Origin: Dipodascopsis uninucleata var. uninucleata
Lineage: Eukaryota; Ascomycota; Lipomycetes; Lipomycetales; Lipomycetaceae
DNA: 64,000 nucleotides
Assembly: GCA_030568195.1 (NCBI GenBank)
Contig: JAJLTO010000014.1
Span: 391,823 to 455,822 of the forward strand
Direction of reading: 5' to 3'
Shown piece after piece: positions 32,704-44,700 of this stretch. The position numbers were made by a program, and so were the translations under genes. The notes beneath the pieces were generated by a model. It did no database searches, was not told the origin of the DNA, and saw only the letters and a list, made by a program, of their open reading frames with translations. Positions within the stretch are counted from its first letter, which is position 1; each line of letters starts with the position of its first letter.

Positions 32704-34564
32704 TTCTCTGTAAGGCTGATCAAATTATAAAACCAATTAATTAACTCTGAGATATTTCTAAGCACAGAAGAGCTCAAAATTATATCCGCCAAACCCGATA
32801 GCAAGGGTGATAAGGTCTATCACAAACGATTGGCGCGTAGTTTCTATACATTAGTCGTTCCGTTTCATACTGAAGTGATCTTGGTCTTTGAACAAGTGAT
32901 GACTGGTCAAGACACTGACAAATTTCGTTTTCTCTTTACCTACACTTGCCAAGCGCATCTATTCTGGAGACAACGATTTTGTTTCTTCTGGATTCACACT
33001 AAGTACGTGAAGCATATCTACTTTTTGGTAAATACTGGCTTGCAAACGATCAATTGTCTTACAAACAATTAATAGGCTTTAGTCGCTGCTTCCAATAGTG
33101 AGCTGCTGCTCGAAGAATTTTATGATTTCCGCATGATTCTCAATGTGTATGCAGACTTCAGTTTACAACTTCACGATGCACCTTCAGCAAATCTCCACTT
33201 AAATGAAATCCTTGAGCAGCGAATGTGTCAGGTTGCCTTAAATATCTTCTGATTGCTCTATTTGTGTCTCTACTTCCCGTCGGAACTCGATTTTCGACAT
33301 CCACAGAAGTCGTTATACATAAATGCTACTACTAAAATATAGTACCTTTATCGGTAACACAACGTCATAGTCGCATATTGTTTTATAGCTCACGACAAGA
33401 CATCACAAAGCGTGCATTACGCATATATTAGTCAGCATTACAACTTGAATTTCACCAAACTACGTCATTGTGATTATAAATAAACTCACTGACGCGACTT
33501 TACATTGAACTAATCATCACTAAATTAATAGTGGCTCCGGTACAACGACGATTAGGATGCTCTATTTCCAACGACCTGAGCTGGCACAATGACTACAAAA
33601 AGACGAGATAGCTGACAGGAAAAAAACATTCTATAAAAGATATGATCAAGCACCTAAAAGTTCAGATCTATACTTAAATCAATATACATCAGCCTTTCAA
33701 ATAACCAGTTCGTAGATTTGTCATGCGTCCATAAAAATAGAGTTCATTATAGTAAACTGCTTAAAAGTTTTGGAACGCGTACGATATATTGATAGCTTCG
33801 AGAAGTCTCTGAAGGCTCAATTCCTACGTAAGAAATGGCAGTCGCGGGAACGATAGTCACGAGAACGGCAGATTTAATCAAGCGACAGGTCGGTCCTTCA
33901 CCAGGTTTTACACCTTCACGATGGTGCTCTCAAGTTTATTTACGTCCAGATTAACAAATTTTCCCTGATGTAGAAGCGATCGTCTGTGATTTATGCGAGT
34001 CAATTGTATATTTTCCAGTACGCTATATATGCAATGCTTTAAAATACTAGGCAGTGAGCATTTGTTACCACTGGCAAGCATTGAGGGGCAGTCAGCAATA
34101 TTTCCATCGTAAAATCATGCATGTCAAGAGAGGAATGAGTTAGATACAATAGCTAATCGTGATTCCGGCAGCATTCTATTAACTCCGCTCTCGTTAAAGG
34201 CCGTCTTATCAAAGGAGTGGACTTAAACAATCTCTCCGCTTTACATCTATAGACTGCACGTTCAACTGTTTTTGGCAGAACAACCGATCGTCTCCTTTAT
34301 CGGGAACAGTATAGCTGTAGAACATGTAAACCGCAGTTCTACGAGATGTACCACATGCTTATAATCTCTTATAACCCTATTCGTGCATCAACTCTCTCTA
34401 TATATAGTCGTCCAATCTCTCTGGTAGTCAGATTTATTTTGATTCATATCGATTTGAAGGTTCACAGCATAGTTTATTACTGTGTTGACTATAGTAGTGG
34501 ATAATAGTTTCGTTGATACACATATACATAGTATTTTATCGTTGACTGTGAAAGCATATTCACT
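32704..34564. other. Intergenic region, no gene recognised
   Basis: 1.86 kb between the 5S gene and the aldo/keto reductase. One frame at 32830-33072 begins with TTG rather than ATG and has no motif. Nothing else stands out. Confidence 0.5.
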
Positions 34565-35957
34565 ATGTCCTTTTTCTTTGCTCCACCGAAACCAAAAAGT
34601 CTCCTTGGATATCACAGATATCTTTCTCCTACGGCTGGTGTGAAAGTATCTCCATTATGTCTGGGAGCAATGAATTTTGGAGAGAAATGGTAAGAATTTG
34701 GCATGCTTCGTGATGCTGAGAGAGCTTCAATTAACTAATTATATCAAGGAAATCTATGATGGGAGAATGCGACAAGGACCAATCGTTCGCTATTTTGGAT
34801 GAGTTCTATTATCTTGGTGGTAACTTCATTGATACGTATGTGTGGTTTTTGTATTTTGCCGTGGACATCTTACTAATTAATTATGATAGAGCTAACAACT
34901 ACCAAGACGAAGATTCAGAGACCTGGATTGGTGAATGGATGAAGAAGAGGAATAATAGAGACCAGTTAGTGTAAGTATATAGAAATTCTAAAATCGCGTC
35001 GTGATTTAACAATGTTTGTATTATATAGTATCGCTACAAAATATACATCTGGATATCGTTCAGCTGCAAGGAATGAGGAGCCGATCCAGTCAAATTTTGT
35101 TGGGAACTCTATGAAGTCTATGCATGTTTCTGTGGACGCAAGCTTAAAAAAGCTTCAGACCGATTACATAGATCTCCTATATGTTCACTGGTGGGATTTT
35201 ACAACTTCTGTTGAGGAGGTGATGTATGGCTTAAACAGTCTTGTATCGTCAGGGAAGGTATTATACCTAGGCATATCCGACACACCTGCTTGGGTAGTAG
35301 TAAAGGCAAATGATTATGCTCGTGCAAATGGCTTCCGCCCTTTCTCGGTTTATCAGGGAAAATGGAATGCTAGCTATAGAGATATGGAGAGGGAGATTGT
35401 TCCTATGTGTAGAGATCAAGGCATGGGCATTGCACCGTGGGCACCGTTAGGAGGCGGCAAGTTCAAGAGTGCAGAGGCTCGAGAATCACATGAACTGGGA
35501 TCTGCCAGAGGAAGCGACTTGTCTGAATCGGATATAAAGATTAGCGATGCATTGGAAGAAGTTGCTAAGGAGAAAGGAACGAACCTGCATGCAGTGGTAA
35601 GTGACTGTGAGTATATCTATGAGTAAATATTTGCTAATAATTGACAAACAGGCATTGGCTTATATTATGCATAAAGCGCCATTCGTATTCCCTATTGTTG
35701 GCCAGCGTAAAGTGGAGCATTTGAAAGCTAATGTTGCTTCGTTAAGTGTCAAGCTGACCCCCGAAGACGTGGACAAAATTGACTCTGCAGTTCCTTTTGA
35801 TCCAGGCTTTCCAATGTCATTCCTATTCAGAGACATGAAGTATGATTTGACTCTCGGAGCTCATGACGTATGGCTCACAAAGCTATCAGCACACGTTGAT
35901 GCTCCACCTCAACCTCAACCTTTTGTGGTGCGAAGTGCCAGTGATGCAGATCCATGA
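34565..35957 (+). CDS. Aldo/keto reductase, aryl-alcohol dehydrogenase (AAD)-like, four introns
   Basis: Exons 34565-34689, 34749-34835, 34890-34970, 35029-35596 and 35652-35957 give 388 residues. Introns are 59, 54, 58 and 55 bases with GTAAGA, GTATGT, GTAAGT and GTAAGT donors and AG acceptors; every join restores the AAD string (FGEKW, NFIDTANNYQ, RDQLVIATKY, LHAVALAY). The AKR tetrad is present: Asp70, Tyr75, Lys102 and His151 (LYVHWWD). LGISDTPAW and SVYQGKWN are AAD marks. Family members are cytosolic NADPH-dependent reductases of aryl and short-chain aldehydes, and related norsolorinate reductases. Full length. This is the most intron-rich gene in the window. Confidence 0.93.
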
Positions 35958-36532
35958 TTTATGTCCAAACGAGTTAATATGTTTATAAAATGAGCAAAAA
36001 TTCAATTTTTTCTTTTGAGATCACGTGTGGCTCATTACTTGTGCTGCTTACAAAAATTTCGATTTCCTAGTTCGACCATAACTAAACTTAGAAGTAAAAA
36101 ACTATCCCATAGTTAAATCGTGTAAGAATATTGATGTCCTTAATTGGCTATAGCGGATGGAACATAAAAATCAAGTGAAATGACAACAATTGTGGTCTGT
36201 TTCGCCCTGGGAAAACTAAATATGATAATTCATATAGATAGATATAAATAAGGTATTTTTAAAGGAATATCAACTAATTGGGTTTTACTCGCTTAAAGAT
36301 AAACAAAAGGTAGATCCTATTGATAGCACAGCGTTTTAACCAATAAAGATCAATTTTTCTACATGATTATTATTTCGATTGCATAACTACGGGACTAAAG
36401 CTCTTATTGCTAGCTCCTTCAGGTAGACGTATGTGTTAAATGACTTTGCTGTTAGAGTACGATTATCACTAGGAGGAAACTTAAATAAAATTGAATCATA
36501 TGGAAGACTAGTTGGAGCAGATGTTGAGAATA
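35958..36532. other. Convergent 3' flank, no gene recognised
   Basis: About 575 AT-rich bases after the aldo/keto reductase. Nothing seen. Confidence 0.5.
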
Positions 36533-37012
36533 TCAGATGTTGAGAATATCAACATCCACGATATCACTAATGGTTTTGTAGGATAGATTCAGTTCTGCAT
36601 ATTTCGCCTGACACGTGTGATCGTAGGATCCATCTTCGATACGAATGAGCTGTCCTTCGGGCTTCAGACTACGAACTAAAAAGATAATCCAGTCTAATAA
36701 ATCTGCCGTAAATCGGCTCTTACAAACTCCACCAAGCACTATTATTGCACTGAACGAGACGATAACCCGGAATATCTTGACAGGCGCATCTAATGTCACA
36801 AATTCATATCGCGAACTTTTGAGGAATTTGCGACTTTCCTGTGTCTGCTTCACGTAAATAGGTGTCTGCAAGCTCTGCATTTTCAACAGCCTTAGCTGGT
36901 AGGAAATATCGATACTTCGCTGATCGTTAAGAACTGCAGATATTAGGATTTTATATCCAAAACTGATCTGCTTGTCAAAACCGAGAGTAGAATATTCGCA
37001 GCATAATACCAT
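36533..37012 (-). CDS. Hypothetical protein, 159 residues, possibly a gene remnant
   Basis: ATG at 37012 to a stop at 36533. I do not recognise the family. The C-terminal half has alternating hydrophobic and polar segments and the string SLKPEGQLIRIED, which loosely recalls the late beta strand of Rossmann-type methyltransferases, but no SAM-binding glycine motif precedes it. Frames immediately upstream on the same strand (36975-37166, 37171-37422) are also open for 60-80 codons, so the ORF could be the tail of a decayed larger gene. Confidence 0.3.
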   Translation of the reverse strand: MVLCCEYSTLGFDKQISFGYKILISAVLNDQRSIDISYQLRLLKMQSLQTPIYVKQTQESRKFLKSSRYEFVTLDAPVKIFRVIVSFSAIIVLGGVCKSRFTADLLDWIIFLVRSLKPEGQLIRIEDGSYDHTCQAKYAELNLSYKTISDIVDVDILNI

Positions 37013-39819
37013 AATAAGTGATCTTCAGACCTAAATGTCCAAGTCGATAATAATGTGTAATATAGAAGGCATACACAGAAAACGCAAGACAATACCTCCA
37101 AGAAATCACTACACGAATAATAGGGTCTTTGGATATATCCGAGATATAGCTGCTTCTATCTTCCATGAATTTACTGCAAACCTAGTATGTCAGGAATCCT
37201 GCTGTGACCAACGAACGAGTAACTAGGATTTGGCATATGTTTTCCAGCAAAATCCTTCAGTAACTTGATTGTACACGCTAGAATGCATCTAAAGACCAAT
37301 AGAGAGCGCCAGTTTCGAACTCTACAGTAAAATTGCCGCATCCCTAATCTCGTTCTCATATGCGTGGACCATGGAGTTGCTGATCTTGTTGCAATTATGA
37401 CTGCAGTGCTATTCAGTTCCATGCGACGGTATATCTGTTATTGGACCTTTGATCATTGCAGCATTTGGACTCACAAGTCTTGGAAAGTTTGGCTTAATAT
37501 ACTGTGCGGGAGCGCTATTCAAATTATCCCTATTCTTATAACTTGATATCTAGCGACAGAGCTTAATCGGAAATCTCCTATACTTTTGATTTCCTCTGTT
37601 TTCCCGACTATGGGATGCCATATGCTATTGAAAATTCCACATGTATATCCCTACAAAGGTGCCCTTCCTTAAGCATACTATATAGCAGCTAATTCTACAG
37701 CGCCATTATCACGTGGTCCTCTCAAAATACTACCGGAGACAAAGAAATAATGCATTGCTGGCACATATTTATTGCTAGCAGAGGTGAATCATCGTTGGGC
37801 TTCTGAGTGCTCTGTTTAATAGAAGAGAAAAGCCGTATTATCGAACTGGTATACTGTCTAATAATGTACTTCTTTCTAGTGTTAATGGCTTTGATCTGTA
37901 TGGATTGTGCTTCTGATTACGCATTTCAACAAGGGACGCCAGAAGCGTATCGATGTTGATTAAGAACGGAGAGCTTGAAGGTAGATCTTTCTGTGATGAC
38001 AGCAAAACGGCTAGGTCAAGACGGTACTGCTATGGAGGAGTCTAGAATCTCGGATATAAGGAACTGAATGGCAAGACTTGAATAATGTAGTTTGCATATC
38101 CACTTTAAGGCAATATTTGTATGTTTTACTCATGGTTTGTATGGAACATTAGTATCAAATCCCTTTTGCATTGGTCGCGTTCGGTGATATGATTGAAGTG
38201 GACTGCTGTAATAATGTGCCCTCGCTGAGATTTATTCTGCAGTGCTAAATGACCGAGCGCTTTTCTGATTTGGGAGTAAGCAGATTTCTTAGTAGATTAA
38301 GGTTTGAAGTTAAATTTGTTTGTGTTGGAGCACAAAGCAGCATTGACTTTTGTCAACATTTAAGCTTAAGTTGGAAATTATCTAAATGTGGATTAGTTTA
38401 GAATCGCAAGATGGTCTTTCCGTATTTGGGAAGCCTTGAAAGTAAATTTGTAGCAACAAGCTACGCAAAGTAGTATGTTGACCATAAGCAGGGCGCAAAT
38501 TCATATATAAATGAGGTAAGAGATGCATGTATGAGGAGATATAGTCATTGGAATAGAAGTGAGATGTTTAAGGCTTATTTGAAACAGATATAATCTTAGA
38601 AAAATCTAGTAGCTGAAGATAGGATAGGCATAAAGAATGGGGATGTGAGTTTCCTTAATAGGGAACGAAGAGGATCTTTTTGTGGCTATGATGGAAGTTG
38701 GCGAATACAGTACGCTTAAATGGAGATAATAGCTCATAAAGATTAAAAAGTGCGGCTCAAAGACAGTCGTGAATATGGATGATGACGATACAATCAATTT
38801 CAATTTATGTTATGCTAGCGGGCAGGATTGACAAGCTATACTAAATGCTTACAGATTGGTTTCCTAGCATTATATTAATATTGACATATCTGTAAAGACA
38901 AGTGCTTTTGTAGCTGTTGAATTTGCCAACTTTAGCTTTAAATCTACGAACTCTTCAAAGTTTAGATTTTTAAATAACGTAGAATGAGCGACTTCTAGGT
39001 GTTTAGAATATACAAGCTACCATACAATTAGACAACGAATAAGAGCTGAGCAAGATCAATAAAATTCTAAGCTTAGAGGATTTGGAAGCCACTTATTGGT
39101 AATTCTTACTCTAGATTTGATTTTGAGTTGATTAATCGTGCCGATAATGTACGTTTTGCAATCATATGAAATAGATTTTCAATTCAGTTCAGTTTGATAA
39201 ACAATAGCAAGCATGTCTACCGCACCTTCTCGTTAGAGCCTTCGATTGAAATCATAGTTTGTTCTACGATCACCTTCGCTATGAACGATACATTTTCATG
39301 TTGACATCATTAGAAATAAAGTGCTCAAATGACCGGGCCACAGAGAACATTATTAGGGTATACTGGAAAATAATTTAACGCAGCAACTTTACAAAAAAGT
39401 ATAAATAATCGGAGATTTTTTTACTCTAAAAAGCATAGACTATCTATAATAAACTATCGCTAAATAGGATATTCCTGTCATCTTATTTATGTTAAAATAA
39501 ATCTAGAATTGGTCCTGATAATGTAGTAAGTATATTAGAATTTTAAGATGCTCGACCTTAAGTGGGATAGCACAGATACTAGTTTTGATTTACATTTAAT
39601 AATAAAAATTCGGAATACGAAATATATGCTTAACTAGGGTTGATGGCGGATGGCGGATTACGCGAAAATTATGGAAGGTATTTTGACAAAAAACAACAAT
39701 TATTACCTAATGACGGCATTTCAATTAAATTTTGAAGCTAATAATTATATTTCTAGAAATAAATTTATAGCTGGTATGTTAGAAAAGAAAACAGATGCCT
39801 GTCACAATATTCAGTGGAA
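37013..39819. other. Gene-poor region of 2.8 kb with possible coding debris
   Basis: No intact gene. On the plus strand near 37430-37540 a frame reads GISVIGPLIIAAFG and further hydrophobic residues, which could be debris of a membrane transporter, but it is too short to assign. The rest is AT-rich with chance frames. Confidence 0.3.
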
Positions 39820-40707
39820 CTATGATTTTGGTACGATCTCAGACACAGCAATAGCATCATACTGAAAATCGACGAGCTCGGTATTATAGAGAAAGTCATC
39901 GGTGTTTTCAGGGATACCTTTCTTGACATAGTCGACGTACTCTATGATGCCACTATCTGCCAGGGCTCTGTCGGGTCTGAGAGCAGGACCACAATTATCT
40001 GCAAAGATGATCGAGCCAGTCTTCAGGAGGCTCAAGCGCTCCATGACTTTAAGATCAGGTAGATAAAAGTTCTTAAAGTGGTCGAGGAGTATAAAGTCAA
40101 CCTGACCAGGCTCTAGCACTCCCTGTTCGACAAGACTTGTGAGCGAGTCCGCAGCGGAGCCAACAAAGACCTGGACAACAGACTGTAGTCCGGCAAGCTC
40201 TATGAAGCTAGATGTGATAGCCGCATTGACGGGATTGACCTCCAGACTGTAGTATTTGACAGGATAGCCTTTGTTGAGGTCACGGAGGGCGCCGGCCAGG
40301 ATAGTGGCAGAGTAGCCCACGTAGGCACCGAACTCGATGAAGGTCTTTGGACCAGGCGGGAGCTTTGCCATCTTGTTAATGATATATTCCGCTTTGACAG
40401 GGCCGATAGTCATGAGACGCTCACCCTTGACACTTTTGAACAACTCGATAGTGCTGGCGACATTGGTGGGAGAATCACCGAGGTGGTTGATCGATGGATG
40501 CTCGTGAACGAATTCGAGGACGCTAAGCTCTTTCTTGTTCTCTTCCTATCATCACAATGACCGGCCAGAGCCAAGGGGAAAAAATTAGCTTATTCATTTA
40601 TTCATCTAATATTTTTAAGTAGAAAAGATCGAATTGTTACTTACGCTCTGACCGCCGCCAGTGCGGCGCGGAGCGATGCTGGAGACGTTGCGAGAATTAG
40701 CAGACAT
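39820..40707 (-). CDS. Catechol O-methyltransferase-like SAM methyltransferase, one intron
   Basis: Exons 40707-40645 and 40545-39820 give 262 residues; the 99-base intron has GTAAGT and GATAG. The ATG at 40707 gives MSANSRNVSSIAPRRTGGGQ, then EENKKELSVLEFVHEHP. SAM motif I is EFGAYVGYSAT at 92-102, followed by SLEVNPVNAAIT. Metal and substrate residues match animal COMT: LLDHFKNFYLPD and ADNCGP. The enzyme should methylate catechol-type hydroxyls with Mg2+. The gene is clearly richer in G+C than its surroundings: 37 of 60 bases at 40261-40320 are G or C against 23 of 60 in the ABC gene at 12241-12300. That may reflect strong codon bias or foreign origin. Confidence 0.9.
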
Positions 40708-41249
40708 GTAGGAGATTCGATGAGACAAACGAAATTGCCTATAAAACGAGGAGATGTAATAGTTTCGCTGGCACAAAAAACGCATGGTGGACAAGACGTA
40801 TGCTACTCGATTTATAGGCGATGAGGTGCTTTTAATACGGCAAGAGGCTTACGCGTCGAGCTGGGAGCACTTTGCAAGCTTGGCGCTTGGAACAATGGAC
40901 AGATTCGGGAAAAGGTATCGTTTTCCTTTTAAGCATAGTTGTTAGGGCAAACCACTAAGCGTAGAAGAAGGAAAAGAGACTAAGATTACATAGGGTTACA
41001 TAGGGCTATCTGGAATAGGACTTTAGCTTGAAGATCGATTCGACAATATTTCTAGAACGGCGTGGTTTTATGTTGCATTTTTGGAATGATTGATTTACTG
41101 AAAGAATACTAGGAGTAGGACGTCATCTATGGAACAGTGAAGTGATGTTGCTGTTTATAAGATCATTTGAAGTAGTTGAGACACATGAAGAATTTAGCTA
41201 ACTCGAGGACAAAATGTCGCAATTTCAATTTCAATGACTATTCATTTTT
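40708..41249. other. Spacer between the methyltransferase and the duplicated block
   Basis: About 540 bases that hold the methyltransferase promoter and the two interstitial telomere units (40986-41005). No homology to copy A is visible until about 41250. Confidence 0.5.
40986..41005 (+). repeat. Interstitial telomeric repeat, two perfect units
   Basis: TTACATAGGG occurs twice in tandem, identical to the terminal array and in the same orientation. It lies 280 bases upstream of the methyltransferase start and about 245 bases before the left edge of the duplicated MFS-ABC block. Confidence 0.92.
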
Positions 41250-41470
41250 GCGGTTCTAAATATCTCGTAGTTACCAGTACAATATTTCAAAACTTGGCAT
41301 TGAAAAACATTAAAATTTCCTGAAGGACCTTACTGTAGTGACACAGTTTGCGCATAGTCGGACATTGAATCAGCTGTCGCAAGTGCATTGCATATAGAAG
41401 CGTCATGTCTGTTAATGATGCTAAACTAGCTAGAATATATTTCTATAGGTAACAGAATTACATAATAAAT
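41250..41470 (+). pseudogene. Relic of the 3' end of an MFS drug exporter
   Basis: Matches the exporter's last exon and 3' flank (10690-11005). Shared stretches: CCAGTACAATATTTC, GACATTGAATCAGCT, TCATGTCTGTTAAT and CAGAATTACATAA. About 108 bases are missing relative to the intact gene, exactly between two copies of GCAGGTGC (10811-10818 and 10919-10926 in the intact gene). The 5' four fifths of the gene are absent and frames are broken. Confidence 0.85.
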
Positions 41471-41775
41471 ATATATATGCCACCCTTAAGTGCGTGAACT
41501 GCTTGAGAACACATGCATTATTGCATTACATTCTTACAAGTGCAACATTTAAACAAGAATCAAGTTGAATAATAATATTAAAAATTCCATAATCTCTATA
41601 AATTTATTTAAGTTCAAAAAATGTCAAACTGAATCATAATTTGAAATAATCACTAGTATACTAACATTTGTCTAGGACTCTAAACTCATAATCTTGAGAA
41701 CGCCATCACCTGTTAGCCGCCCCTTTAATACCAAATATAAAAAACAGAGCTGTCGATTAGTTAGTAATATTACGT

Positions 41776-44700
41776 TTAGTTCTTCTTCTTTTTCAGAAAA
41801 TTGCCATCGCCAGGCTTCATAGCAAATACATTCGATTCGGGTTCGTGACGGTCTTTTCTTGGTCCATTGAACCACTTCTTGAAATCTAAAATAGATTTTA
41901 ATGACCACACTTTAACTCTCATGTAATAATAGCAAATAAGCATTGCTGCAAAGTTGAATCCAATATAAGCGAACATGAGTCCAAAGTTTCTCCATCTGTA
42001 CGACCATTTGATGTTCACAGCTTCCATAGGTTGAGCTTGCAGAGTATACTCGCAATATTCACAACTCTGCGTAGCATTTGGATTATTCAAATAACCACCG
42101 TTATCCTGAATATATCGATCAAAGTAACTCTCACACGATAGCCCATTTGGAGGATCAACAACAAAGAACTCTCCCGTTCTACAGATAAGCTGTCTCTTAT
42201 CAACGAGAGGAGCAACGAAAGACTGCACAAAGTATGTGAATGGTGATACCTTATACATAAACGTCCAGAAACCAGGCATCAAATCGTAAGGCTGAAGGAT
42301 ACCACAGAAAAGCATCATAGCGGCGAAGACATTCGAGTTGATCATTGATGCAGATGGCACATTTGGTGAAAAATATAAAATCCACAATCCGTAAGAACAA
42401 TAATATGCCGGGAACATACAAACGTATACCAAAAAGTAGTAACCAGCATGCTCAGGAGTCGCGGAGAACCCACCGGGGAAATAATAACAGCAGAAACATA
42501 AGAATTGGCAAATTGAACTCCAAATAATTTCCCAACCAGTATGTGACAACAGAAGTGTACTCCAATGGAACGTATTTGAAGCAGATTCTCGGACTTCGAA
42601 TAATTCTCTACTATCATAGGCATAAACGTGCAACTGGTTGATCATTGCAAGTGCAATAAGAAGCATCATGAAAGTAGAAAGTAGACCAAACTGAGCATCT
42701 GATAGGGAGTGATTAACCTTGACAAATGAGAAACCAACGAGCAACGCACACAGAATAGTTTCCAAAAATTTGGCTCTAATATAAACAGGAGATCTCCAGA
42801 ATTGGATCATTGTTCTCTTGAACACGATCTTATATTGATGGAACCAAGGTGTAGCAAACTTCGACTTGAGATTCTCCGCATTGTCCGATACAGGACGGGA
42901 AGCAAGTTCATGATGCAGCTGGGCAATTTCAGCTGTGAGCTTCTCACACTCAGGAGAATTATTCCATAGGTCAGCCCAATCTGCTTCTGCACTTGCAGTA
43001 GCACCGGCACCAATACAGTTCAATATATACTCTGCAGGATTCTCTGAAACACCACACTTAACACCAGATTGACGCTCAAAGTATGATAACATAGTAGCCG
43101 AATTAGGACCAATGTCACCGCAGTAGACCATTTTACCACCCTTCTTCAAAAGCAATAGACGATCGAAAACCTCAAACAAAGTTGCCGATGGCTGATGGAT
43201 AGTGCAGAGGATTGCCTGTCCAGAATCAGCGAGTGCTCGCAAAAATTGAACAATAGACCACGCAGACTGCGAATCAAGACCAGAAGTAGGTTCATCAAGG
43301 AAAAGCAAGAGAGAAGGCTTAGCCACCAACTCAACAGCAATAGACAATTTCTTTCTCTGTTCAACGTTCAAGCCACGGCCTGTTTTACCAATGATAGCTT
43401 CTGCATAATTCTGCATACCAAGGAGATCGATAATTTTTTCCACATACTCATATTTCTCCTTTCGAGGAACCGTAAGGGGCTGACGTAAGTCAGCGGCAAA
43501 TCGAAGAGACTCTCGTACGGAATATTCAGCTAAATGAAGATCCTGCTGTTGGACATATCCAGTTCGTCGCTTGAACGAAGCATCAACCGGTCTGCCGTTT
43601 ACAAGCATATCACCTGTAATAACACCAAAATTGATTCTCTGAGCAAGGACATTAAGTAAAGTAGTCTTACCAGCACCAGACTCACCCATAAGAGCAGTCA
43701 TAGTACCTGGCTTAACGAAACCTTGTACATCATTAAGCAACTGACGAGTTGCACCGTCGTATGGAATAACATAATCCAAATGCTGCCATGAAAATATATC
43801 ACGCTTAGCTATAACTGTTTCAAGATCTACATCAGGACCATTGAGAGAAAGCATCATCTCTTCTCTGCTAGCAACACGACCGTCCACAGATTCCATGCCT
43901 TTCTTTGGTAAATGACCTCGCTTGTAGAGAAGCATATCACCACCACCTTCAACGTTCTTAACAAATTCAGAGAGACCGACATTCATAAGAATAAAGCCAG
44001 CAGTCCACGCAATATTAATTCCAAAGTTTCTCCAGACATGCTTCCACTCAAAGTTCATATATGCTTTCATGTAAGCGTCACCAGAAACATAAGCTTCACC
44101 AGCAACTGCACCAACAACTGTACAGATTTTATTTGCGATAGGAACATCCTCATAACCAGGACCACTGGGAACCAGACTAGCACATTCCATCATACGTCCA
44201 TGCAACTCTGATCCGATCAAACTTTCGTAACAATATCTCATAGGATTTAGCCAATTAATCCACTTAATCCAATGATGCATTTTAGGCAATGGAAGGATAA
44301 AACCGGTATAAATACAAAGCGACAAAACCCATAAACCTGCAATAGCATGAGCAGTACCACCATCTTTCGTAATTGTAGCAACAACTTTGAAAATGAATGA
44401 CATACACTGCTGAACCGTAAGCAAGAAAAGAATGAACATAAAAAAAGCTCCAGCGGTATGCTTCAAATGAGGCATCCAATAACTGGTAAGTGCGAGAATA
44501 ATCACAGCAACGACCTTAACAGGAATCTCCGTAACAATTTCCTGTAAAGCTTCAGCTGATTGATGGTACATAGAATAAGACTTCTGCTTCAAAATAATAG
44601 GACGATGAGCAAAAGAATGCGCAATTTCAGCAAGAGATGTAACAGCACAAAACAAGAGATCATAAAACAGAAGTCCACCTCTGGAAAATAGACCTCTAGT

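Noticed and set aside
34565-35957. CUG-Ser clade origin.
   Set aside because: CTG falls at conserved leucines, for example in the PLCLG segment of the aldo/keto reductase.
39650-39865. 71-codon frame overlapping the end of the O-methyltransferase.
   Set aside because: It is antisense to a clearly conserved coding end and has no motif.
40443-40445. O-methyltransferase beginning at 40443.
   Set aside because: The codon is TTG, and the upstream in-frame sequence is conserved in the family and joined by an intron to an ATG exon.
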